A stretch of 19,581 bases of DNA from assembly GCA_016234205.1 (NCBI GenBank), contig JACRGN010000236.1, positions 1 through 19,581 of the forward strand, read 5' to 3'. The DNA comes from Nitrospinota bacterium. Lineage in GTDB: Bacteria > Nitrospinota > Nitrospinia > UBA9942. Both the position numbers and the translations under genes were made by a program. Under the pieces are notes generated by a model. It made no database searches. It had not been told where the DNA came from and was given only the letters and a program-made list of their open reading frames with translations. Shown piece by piece: positions 6,297-13,311 of this stretch (position 1 is its first letter; the number at the start of each line of letters is the position of its first letter).

Positions 6297-8714
6297 TTAC
6301 ACAATCTCATAACCTAATGCTTTATAACCTTTGAGCCTCCTTTTAAACATATTCATCAGCATAGGTAAATTACTATCAATATAATCATAGACTTTCACTT
6401 CTTTTTTTCCTTGGTATATCCTGTGAAGCCGTCCTGCATACTGAACAAGAGTTCCTTTCCATGAGACCGGCATTACAAGAAATAGTGTATCAAGTCGGGC
6501 ATCATCAAAACCTTCACCTATGTATCTGCCTGTGGCAAGCAATAAACGTTCTTCTCCATCCGGTATTACTGCAAGTTTTTCCATAATTGATTTACGCTCT
6601 TTGACTCTCATACCTCCTTTAAGGGTAATAACATTTCTTACAAAGGAGTAAAATTTCTTTGCGAGAATCTCCAGATGCTCCTTCCTCTCAGTAAGAAGTA
6701 TTGGTGAGCGTCCTTCCTCAATTACCTGAAGCACATCATCAAATATCATCTGATTGCGCTCCTCATTTCCTATAAGTCTATCGTATATATGGTGAATATC
6801 CTGAACTGTTTCCGTAGAAGGTATTGAAAATTTTGTATAACGACAGATGAGTTGGTGTTGGAGGATGTTCTTGGTTGATTCCTTCTGACTTACCTTATAT
6901 CGGATTGGTCCACACTGCATAAGAATTATAGATTGATGTCCATCTCTGCGATATGGTGTTGCAGTAAGTCCGAGTATATACCTTGCCCTAATTCTGCGAA
7001 GAACCTGCTCAAAGCTAAAAGCAGATACATGATGGCATTCGTCAACAATTACATGCCCATATTGAGAGATCATATCATTTACCCCTCCCTTTTGGAACAG
7101 GCTCTGAAACATAGCTACATCAATAATGCCGGTTGGTCTATTCTTTCCTCCGCCTATAACACCTATCTCCTTTATATTCATATTGAGAAGATTCGCCAAT
7201 TTAACCTGCCATTGTTCAAGAAGGGCGCTGCGGTGTACAAGTATAAGGGTATTTTTCTTTCTCGTAGAGATAAGATAAGTCCCAACGATAGTCTTGCCAA
7301 ATCCTGGAGGGGCAACAAGTATTCCATTTTCATGATTGACAAGGGCTTGTGAGGTTTCATATTGTGAAGAATTTAATTTTCCATAAAAAGATACATCTAT
7401 TTCTTTGCCACTGTAACGCTCATCTTTCATATCAATATTAATGTTATGAATTCTAAACAACTCCTCAATCTCCGGTAGGCATCCCCTTGGAATCGCTAAT
7501 TTTTCAGGAAAATCTTCAGCACATGAAATTACTCTCGGTGTCAGTGCAGTAGAAAATCGCATACGCTGTTTCTTATAGAATTCAGGATTTTGGAAGGCTG
7601 CAGTCTGTTTTATACGAGTAAGGATCTTTGAAGGTAATCCTTTCTTTTCAATATATATCAAATTAGAAATCACTATCTCAATCTTATCAGGCAAAGGAAG
7701 GTCAATGGGTTTCTCTTTAAACTTTTGGGGCTGTCTCCATGGTTCATTATCTTCATCGCTTTGGCTGATTTTAACATTTATAATCTGTCCTTTAAGTTCA
7801 GCTTCACCGATGATAATATCTAATTCAGAAGCTGTCATCTTTTGTATCCTTGAGAGAAAATACCATTGGTCATCGTAAGGTTTCAAATCATGGTCAAGAA
7901 AAAGTGTGTTTCCATTTTTACATGCCTCCTTTTGAAAAGGTAGTGCAATCAGATTGCCGAATCCCCCTTTTGGCATGGTATCCTGATTAGGAAAGAGTCT
8001 ATCATAAGAATCCATCCCTATTTGATGATGCAGCGACATAGTCTCAGTTAAAAGGTAACAACCGAGCTTTCTCGCGGTAGAAGCAGGAACAGGGTTTGAG
8101 AAGAATATCCATATATGAGCACCTTTGCCTGAACGCGATCTCTCAAGAATTGCAGAAATTTTAAATTTTCTGGATGTCTCCATAAAAGCACTAACATCAT
8201 CTGCCCATGATTCCTTATCAAAATCTACTGCAAGAAAAAAGCAGGTTTCATCAGTAAGCATCGGGTAGATTCCGATAATATGTTTACCTTCAAGATGCTC
8301 CCTGATTACCTTATCCGTAACAGATGCAAAAGAGCGGTTTTTACATTTACCACACTTTATTCTTGGTTTTTCACACATTCCTGCTACCCACTCATTGTTG
8401 CATACAGGGCTATATCCGGTCTTACCAGTCTTTTTATTTGTCCATAGACGGGGATAAACATCATCACGACCACGGAATAAATTTCTAAAGAGGGCTATCT
8501 TTTCTTCAGGACCGGATATCTTAGAGAGGATTTTATCTGGTAAAACAGATATATCTTTTACAACGGGAGTGTCATGGTTAAGGTTTTGAAGTTCTTTGCG
8601 GAGAGAATTTAGATTAGCAATTATCCTGTGCCTCTCTCCATCAATGGTTGCAAGGTGTTTTTCGGCTTCTGCAATAGCTGATAACAAAAAATCTTTTCTT
8701 GATTTCTCTTTCAT
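6297..8714 (-). CDS. TOTE-type archaeo-eukaryotic primase domain fused to SF2 DEAD/DEAH-like helicase
   Basis: An 805-residue multidomain protein. Residues 15-45 look coiled-coil. A zinc-knuckle-like cluster holds Cys105, Cys114, Cys121 and Cys124. The primase domain follows: FLAVDFD (Asp164, Asp166), SRSGKGAHIWIFF (His200), and FPNQDTMPKGGFGNLIALP at 241-259, strongly characteristic of the primase domain of TOTE conflict systems. The second half is a helicase: PPGFGKT (469-475), VDECHH (557-562, a DECH variant box), GLTATPYRR (582-590), GEGFDDARLD and QYAGRLHR (758-765). Such proteins are proposed to act against foreign DNA; this is family knowledge, the exact reaction is unknown. AGAGG precedes the ATG. 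It starts 22 nt after the second ATPase gene ends, so these two are probably one transcript. Confidence 0.85.
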   Translation of the reverse strand: MKEKSRKDFLLSAIAEAEKHLATIDGERHRIIANLNSLRKELQNLNHDTPVVKDISVLPDKILSKISGPEEKIALFRNLFRGRDDVYPRLWTNKKTGKTGYSPVCNNEWVAGMCEKPRIKCGKCKNRSFASVTDKVIREHLEGKHIIGIYPMLTDETCFFLAVDFDKESWADDVSAFMETSRKFKISAILERSRSGKGAHIWIFFSNPVPASTARKLGCYLLTETMSLHHQIGMDSYDRLFPNQDTMPKGGFGNLIALPFQKEACKNGNTLFLDHDLKPYDDQWYFLSRIQKMTASELDIIIGEAELKGQIINVKISQSDEDNEPWRQPQKFKEKPIDLPLPDKIEIVISNLIYIEKKGLPSKILTRIKQTAAFQNPEFYKKQRMRFSTALTPRVISCAEDFPEKLAIPRGCLPEIEELFRIHNINIDMKDERYSGKEIDVSFYGKLNSSQYETSQALVNHENGILVAPPGFGKTIVGTYLISTRKKNTLILVHRSALLEQWQVKLANLLNMNIKEIGVIGGGKNRPTGIIDVAMFQSLFQKGGVNDMISQYGHVIVDECHHVSAFSFEQVLRRIRARYILGLTATPYRRDGHQSIILMQCGPIRYKVSQKESTKNILQHQLICRYTKFSIPSTETVQDIHHIYDRLIGNEERNQMIFDDVLQVIEEGRSPILLTERKEHLEILAKKFYSFVRNVITLKGGMRVKERKSIMEKLAVIPDGEERLLLATGRYIGEGFDDARLDTLFLVMPVSWKGTLVQYAGRLHRIYQGKKEVKVYDYIDSNLPMLMNMFKRRLKGYKALGYEIV

Positions 8715-8736
8715 TGAACCTCTATTGTATAGAAAA

Positions 8737-10182
8737 TTATACCTTTGAAGGTTTCTTTAAAAGCTCCTTGAGGTCGAATGAAAATATTTCTTCCTTTTTA
8801 AGAAATTCCCTTGTCGATTTAGTAAGTGTATGCATGGAAAAGAGGGCAAAGTCTTCCTTCCTCTTACCTATATTCCATTTTACATAACGGGCATTCTCTT
8901 TTAGTTGATTTATGTCTGATTTTTTAAATTTATTACCATTAAGTTTACATTCCCCAAAGAGTATCCTACCCTTATCTTCATCTAAAGCCGCAATATCAAT
9001 CTCCACATCCCCCTTTCTTGTCCAGAAGCCGCCAATTTTGTTAAACTTGAAAGGTAGGCTACCTTCAATATTCCTCTTTAAGAGTAGCTCCCTTACCAGC
9101 TTTTCAAATGATTTACCCATAAAGGTTGAGAGGTCATTCAATATTTTATTAGTCAATCCATTAATATCTCCAATTTCTATCAAACTCTGATTTTTAAATA
9201 TATACCTGAACCAGAATTTCAGTGCAGGGTCCTTGATAAAATATCTTCCAATCTTTTTTTCCTGCTTATATTCTGTCACAGGAACCCTCCGCTCAAGCAC
9301 CTGATAAAAAGATGTAAGCTCTTCAAGGTATTTGCTTATACTATTAATATTTATACCTGTCCCGTCTGCGATTCGTGCCATCTGGGTTTCACCGCCTGCT
9401 ATAACCTGTAAGATAGAGAAATAAAGGTAATAGTTTTTACCAAATTCTTCTATAAGAAGCTCTTTACCCTCATTCTGCAGAGGTGCGTTAATTTCGCAGT
9501 ATAATGTCTTAATAATATCGGAACTGGCTTTATTAAATAGCCGGTATCTATCAAGGAGAAAATAATATTTAGGGATACCACCGAAGAGCATGAAATAGAA
9601 AGGGAGATGCGCAGAGGCATCAATATTGTAATCATAAAGTATATCAGCAATAGCATCAGGGTCAAGGGGGTCTATGAAAAGTTTTGAAGTAGCCCTGCCA
9701 AAAAGCGGCTCTTTCTTACCTTCGAATATTCTTCTCATAAGGGTATAAACAGAGCCAATAAAAATAAATCCACCTTTTATATTATCTTTATTTGTATCCC
9801 ATTGATTCTGAATTATTGAAAATACTGAAGGGTCAACATTTTCAAAATTCTGAAATTCATCAAATACGAGAAATATAGGATGTTCCTTCATGTAATTGAT
9901 AATAAATAAAAAGAAGTCATCGAAACTGTCAAAAGAAACAGTCTGCAATAAAGGAATCTTAGTTGCAAGAATATCTTTGAACTCTTCAAGGAGTACATGG
10001 GGCTTCTTTTTGGAGACAAAGAGATATAGAATATTATTTTTATTCTTTGAAAACTGCCTTATAAGCTCGGTTTTTCCAACTCGTCGCCTGCCAGTAACTA
10101 CAACCATATGTGAGGATGTCCGAGAAAGGGTTGATAATCTGGCAAGAATTCCAAGTTCTTTTTCTCTATTATAAAATTTCAT
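8737..10182 (-). CDS. Second archaeal-type ATPase with PD-(D/E)XK nuclease-like domain (DUF234 family)
   Basis: A 481-residue paralogue of the protein at 4831-6213, collinear along its length. It shows GRRRVGKT (31-38), FLVFDEF (104-110), LFGRATSKLFI (160-170), a winged-helix region around 255-300, and a C-terminal EIDIAALDEDKGRILFGECK with Asp396, Glu411 and Lys413 as nuclease-like residues. Both proteins keep the sequence (R)VPVTE before the distal domain. Identity looks moderate, so the duplication is old or the two were acquired separately. It is the first gene of the minus-strand cluster, 22 nt ahead of the primase-helicase. There is no Shine-Dalgarno sequence before the ATG, and the candidate -10 box ends only 7 nt upstream, suggesting a leaderless mRNA. 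Biological role unproven. Confidence 0.85.
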   Translation of the reverse strand: MKFYNREKELGILARLSTLSRTSSHMVVVTGRRRVGKTELIRQFSKNKNNILYLFVSKKKPHVLLEEFKDILATKIPLLQTVSFDSFDDFFLFIINYMKEHPIFLVFDEFQNFENVDPSVFSIIQNQWDTNKDNIKGGFIFIGSVYTLMRRIFEGKKEPLFGRATSKLFIDPLDPDAIADILYDYNIDASAHLPFYFMLFGGIPKYYFLLDRYRLFNKASSDIIKTLYCEINAPLQNEGKELLIEEFGKNYYLYFSILQVIAGGETQMARIADGTGININSISKYLEELTSFYQVLERRVPVTEYKQEKKIGRYFIKDPALKFWFRYIFKNQSLIEIGDINGLTNKILNDLSTFMGKSFEKLVRELLLKRNIEGSLPFKFNKIGGFWTRKGDVEIDIAALDEDKGRILFGECKLNGNKFKKSDINQLKENARYVKWNIGKRKEDFALFSMHTLTKSTREFLKKEEIFSFDLKELLKKPSKV

Positions 10183-10188
10183 AAAGCT

Positions 10189-10229
10189 ATATTATCATAC
10201 TTTTTTGTATCATACAATAATGTATGATA
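10189..10229 (-). promoter_or_regulatory. Promoter and operator-like palindrome of the second ATPase
   Basis: On the minus strand TTGTAT (10212-10217) and TAATAT (10189-10194) are separated by 17 nt. The -35 box lies in a palindrome, TTGTAT-C-ATACAA (10205-10217, plus-strand reading). TATCATAC also occurs at 10193-10200 and 10208-10215, with its inverse GTATGATA at 10222-10229. Three half-sites over the promoter point to repression or autoregulation; the binding protein is unknown. Confidence 0.5.
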
Positions 10230-10457
10230 AAAATAAATAAGATGGTTTAATTTCTTGTCCCCTTTTCTCCTTGATTATTTCCATCTCTCTATGTTAAATT
10301 TCTTTCACTTGATGACATTCAATAATAAGGATTTTAAAGACATAAAAGAGATAACCATGATTAAGCCTTAAAATAGAAAGTAGGGTGGAAATTGACCGTC
10401 AGAAACCCTAAATTGATATTGTGAATGTTTTGGATTAAATTGTGGTAAGAAAGATGT
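10230..10457. other. Divergent intergenic region without recognised features
   Basis: Between the ATPase promoter and the structured element I see AT-rich DNA with no gene. The longest notable frame is a 26-residue one from 10291 without a ribosome-binding site. Confidence 0.6.
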
Positions 10458-10532
10458 TAAATAGAAACGCCTCCTTCCTTTCGGAAGAAGGCGTCGGACT
10501 AACGATACTATCGTTAGCGCTGTGTCTATTTA
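10458..10532 (+). ncRNA. Candidate structured RNA or palindromic element upstream of mod
   Basis: Three helices fit together. An outer stem TAAATAGA (10458-10465) pairs with TCTATTTA (10525-10532). Hairpin 10467-10478/10483-10494 has 11 of 12 pairs and a TTTC loop. Hairpin CTAACGAT/ATCGTTAG (10499-10517) has a 3-nt loop. This makes a compact three-way junction of 75 nt, about 55 nt before the mod start. It could be a leader element, a small RNA, or a palindromic mobile remnant. The structure is read from sequence; its role is unknown. Confidence 0.4.
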
Positions 10533-10556
10533 TTATATACTATATTTTTTTTAAAA

Positions 10557-10569
10557 TGTATTGAATACA
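10557..10569. promoter_or_regulatory. Operator-like palindrome before mod
   Basis: TGTATT-G-AATACA is a perfect 13-nt palindrome centred 23 nt upstream of the mod ATG. Its TGTAT/ATACA half-sites match those at 10205-10217 before the divergent ATPase gene. A possible TATACT -10 box lies upstream at 10536-10541 but without a clear -35 box. Confidence 0.4.
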
Positions 10570-10586
10570 ATCTAATAGGGGACGCT

Positions 10587-13109
10587 ATGGCAGGAAAACG
10601 AAAGGCAGAAAACACTAAAAAACCCATTGAGCAATACGAGCACAAGGACAAGAAGCGGCTGAATAATCCGCCGGTGGGTCTGGTGGATGTGAACACGGAT
10701 AATGGCGGGCTTAAGAAAAAGAAATACGCTTACGACCCGCACCTTGACCCGCAACTGCAATGGGATAATAAGAGAAATGCAGTTGAAAAAATAATTGATG
10801 ATGGATTATCTGCCAATGATATTAAAGAAACAAAATCTGCATTAAAGCAATTAAAAGATTTACAAGAGCCATTTCTTAATTGGGCGGGGAAGGCGGAGCA
10901 TACCAGTTTTGAAGTGCCTACCGTTAGCCTACATGTGCATGAGCGAATTGACCCGCGCAGGATTATTGAAACTGTTCAGAAAGAAAAGGAAGCCCCCAGC
11001 CAGATTTCTCTTTTTGAGACTCAGAAAAAGCCCCTCCGTGAAGCCATAGAGTTTTACAAGCACAAAGAAAACTGGAGCAACCGCCTTGTTGCCGGTGATA
11101 GTTTATTGGTCATGAATTCTCTTTTGGAAAAGGAAGGCATGGGCGGCAAGGTGCAGATGGTCTATTTCGACCCGCCTTATGGAATCAAATACGGTAGCAA
11201 CTTTCAGCCGTTTGTAAACAAGCGGGATGTGAAAGATGGCAAAGACGAAGACCTTACAGCCGAGCCAGAGATGATAAAGGCATTTAGGGATACTTGGGAA
11301 CTGGGAATACATAGTTACCTTACCTATCTGCGAGACAGGATGCTCTTAGTCAGAGAACTATTGCATGAAAGCGGAAGTGTGTTTGTGCAGATAAGTGATG
11401 AAAACGTGCATCTGGTAAGGAATCTGATGGATGAAGTTTTGGGGAAAGAGAATTTTGTTAACCAGATAACGTTTAAAACTAAGAAAATGGCATTAGGTCA
11501 AAAAAACTTAGGGTCAGTTTTTGATTATATCGTATGGTTTGGCAAGGATATTGAAAAACTTAAATATCGACAATTATTCATCGAGCGTGAAATAGATGAT
11601 GAATCTTCCCAATATAATTTTATAGAGTTAAAAGATGGTTCTTTCCGAAGATTGACTTCTGAAGAAAAAAACGACAAATCATTACTCCCCAAAGATTCAA
11701 AAGTTTTTAGAACATTAGATTTACATTCGTCTGGAAGAACTGAAAGTTGTGTTTTTGACTTTGAATTTAATGCCGAAATATGCAGTCCTAAAAGAGGCAG
11801 AAGCTGGAAAACTAATAAGCAAGGAATCATAGAGCTTATAAAATCGAATAGGTTGATTAAAATAGCTGATAACCCTGAGTATAAATTATTCTATGATGAT
11901 TATCCTGTTCAAAGCCTAATGAATTCATGGGATGACACACAAGGTGCTTCTGATAAATTGTATGCTGTCCAAACTGCGGAAAAACCTTTACAACGTTGCC
12001 TCCTCATGTCCACCGACCCCGGTGACCTTATCTTAGACATCACCTGCGGCAGCGGCACGACTGCTTATGTTGCGGAGAACTGGGGCAGAAGGTGGATAAC
12101 CTGTGATACATCCAGAGTTGCTGTAACCCTTGCCAAGCAGCGGTTAATGACAGCTTCTTTTGATTATTATGAATTAGCTCATCCTAACGAAGGCGTGAGG
12201 AGCGGCTTCAAATACAAGACCGTTCCGCACATCACCCTCAAAATCATTGCCAACAATGAGCCTCCGGGACGGGAAACCTTATACGACCAGCCGTTTATTG
12301 ATAACAAGCGGCAAAGAGTAACGGGGCCTTTTACGGTGGAGGCGGTTCCTGCGCCAGTAGCGAGGTCGTTTGAGGAGTTTGAAAATCCCCCTCAATCCCC
12401 CTTTGACAAAGGGGGAAGCGAACAAGGTGAGCAGGGGGATTTTAGCGCCGATACATCCGTTGCCCGCACAGGCGAGACCCTGCGCCAGAGCAATTGGCGG
12501 GATGAACTGCTTCGCGCTGGTGTGCGGGCTAAGAGCGGGAAGCTGATTGAGTTTACAAGGGTAGAAACAGCAAGGGGTTTCCGATATGTTCAGGCGGAAG
12601 CTGAAACAAAAGAAGATAAACCGAAAAAAGTATATGTTGTATTTGGTCCAGAACATGCACCGTTAGAGCAAAGAACGGTTGAGTTAGCATGGGAAGAAGT
12701 AAAGCCTTATAAACCCGATATCCTCCTGTTCTGTGCCTTGCAGTTTGACGAAGAAGCCGCCAAGGACATTGATGATATGAAACCTGAGATTACCAAAACA
12801 GTATTTCTAAAAGCACAGATGAATGCCGACCTGCTTACAGATGACCTGAAAAAGAAACGGAGTAGCAATGAAAGCTTCTGGCTCATCGGTCAGCCGGATG
12901 TGGCACTCCGTCCTGTCATTGCGAGTGGAGCGAAGCAATCTAAGAAAGATTCTTCGGCTAAGCCTCAGAATAACAAACAGTATGTGGTAGAGGTATTGGG
13001 CTTTGATTATTACAATCCGAAAACTGGAACAGTAGAAAGCGGAGGCAAAGGCGACATTGCCATGTGGATGCTGGATACCGATTATGATGGAAGGAGTTTG
13101 TTTCCTTAA
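10587..13109 (+). CDS. mod: Type III-like restriction system DNA methyltransferase (Mod), truncated by in-frame stop
   Basis: Encodes an N6-adenine DNA methyltransferase of the beta class: the catalytic DPPY motif (195-198) comes before the S-adenosylmethionine motif DITCGSGTT (484-492). The region between, about 290-450, is the target-recognition domain. It is visibly more AT-rich than its flanks, as in Mod genes that exchange this domain. The frame stops at TAA 13107-13109 after GRSLFP, but reading on in the same frame gives 66 further residues that match the normal Mod C-terminus. Two dispersed repeats are translated in frame: residues about 599-619 (NPPQSPFDKGG) and 777-789 (VIASGAKQSKK). 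AGGGG 8 nt before the ATG supports the start. It heads the operon mod-ATPase-TOPRIM-res. Activity of the 840-residue product is uncertain. Confidence 0.88.
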   Translation: MAGKRKAENTKKPIEQYEHKDKKRLNNPPVGLVDVNTDNGGLKKKKYAYDPHLDPQLQWDNKRNAVEKIIDDGLSANDIKETKSALKQLKDLQEPFLNWAGKAEHTSFEVPTVSLHVHERIDPRRIIETVQKEKEAPSQISLFETQKKPLREAIEFYKHKENWSNRLVAGDSLLVMNSLLEKEGMGGKVQMVYFDPPYGIKYGSNFQPFVNKRDVKDGKDEDLTAEPEMIKAFRDTWELGIHSYLTYLRDRMLLVRELLHESGSVFVQISDENVHLVRNLMDEVLGKENFVNQITFKTKKMALGQKNLGSVFDYIVWFGKDIEKLKYRQLFIEREIDDESSQYNFIELKDGSFRRLTSEEKNDKSLLPKDSKVFRTLDLHSSGRTESCVFDFEFNAEICSPKRGRSWKTNKQGIIELIKSNRLIKIADNPEYKLFYDDYPVQSLMNSWDDTQGASDKLYAVQTAEKPLQRCLLMSTDPGDLILDITCGSGTTAYVAENWGRRWITCDTSRVAVTLAKQRLMTASFDYYELAHPNEGVRSGFKYKTVPHITLKIIANNEPPGRETLYDQPFIDNKRQRVTGPFTVEAVPAPVARSFEEFENPPQSPFDKGGSEQGEQGDFSADTSVARTGETLRQSNWRDELLRAGVRAKSGKLIEFTRVETARGFRYVQAEAETKEDKPKKVYVVFGPEHAPLEQRTVELAWEEVKPYKPDILLFCALQFDEEAAKDIDDMKPEITKTVFLKAQMNADLLTDDLKKKRSSNESFWLIGQPDVALRPVIASGAKQSKKDSSAKPQNNKQYVVEVLGFDYYNPKTGTVESGGKGDIAMWMLDTDYDGRSLFP
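12382..12443. repeat. Nested palindromic repeat inside mod
   Basis: An outer 11-bp inverted repeat AAAATCCCCCT/AGGGGGATTTT (12382-12392, 12433-12443) encloses an inner palindrome TCCCCCTTTG-A-CAAAGGGGGA (12396-12416). The 62-bp element is read in frame as NPPQSPFDKGG and following residues, a peptide known from repeat-derived insertions in other bacteria. It lies between the methylase core and the C-terminal domain. Confidence 0.75.
12914..12940 (+). repeat. TGTCATTGCGAG dispersed repeat inside mod
   Basis: The block TGTCATTGCGAG followed 6 nt later by GAAGCAATC also occurs, inverted and with a 13-nt middle, at 18147-18180. In mod it is translated as part of VIASGAKQSKK. Together with the palindrome at 12382 it shows that mod tolerates repeat insertions in its C-terminal half. 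Confidence 0.7.
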
Positions 13110-13310
13110 CAGGTATTCTTCCCGATGGCAGGGGCAAAAGAAGGATGGGCAACCTTAGCCAAGAACCTGAAAGCCGAAATTGATGAGGAAAAAATAGAAG
13201 CATTTAGAGGAACAGTATCTTTGCCTTTTACCCTTGGCAAGGCAGTTGCTGTGAAGATCATTGATGCAAGAGGGATAGAGAGTTTGAAGATAATTAGGAA
13301 GGAGGAATAA
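13110..13310 (+). pseudogene. mod: Severed C-terminal tail of Mod
   Basis: Directly after the mod stop, the same frame continues QVFFPMAGAKEGWATLAKN and on to VSLPFTLGKAVAVKIIDARGIESLKI, ending at TAA 13308-13310. In related methyltransferases the segment GRSL(Y/F)P-x-QVFFPMA is continuous, so one codon has become TAA. A 61-residue product could start at ATG 13125, but there is no ribosome-binding site, so independent translation is doubtful. Read-through or reinitiation would be needed to supply it. Its GGAGGA near the end serves the next gene. Confidence 0.8.
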
Positions 13311-13311
13311 A

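Noticed and set aside
7178..7360. Frames on both strands opposite or within the helicase gene near 6933-7360
   Set aside because: Out-of-frame shadows of conserved helicase motifs; no homology or ribosome-binding sites.
10291..10371. Small 26-residue frame (MLNFFHLMTFNNKDF...) in the divergent region
   Set aside because: No ribosome-binding site, no recognisable motif and low-complexity AT-rich codons.
12279..12656. Minus-strand frame of 125 residues opposite mod
   Set aside because: It is fully antisense to well-supported mod coding sequence, and part of it is the reverse reading of the palindromic repeat.
13125..13310. Independent 61-residue gene after mod
   Set aside because: It is in the same frame as mod and resembles the normal Mod C-terminus; there is no ribosome-binding site before the ATG. 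It was kept as a severed tail.
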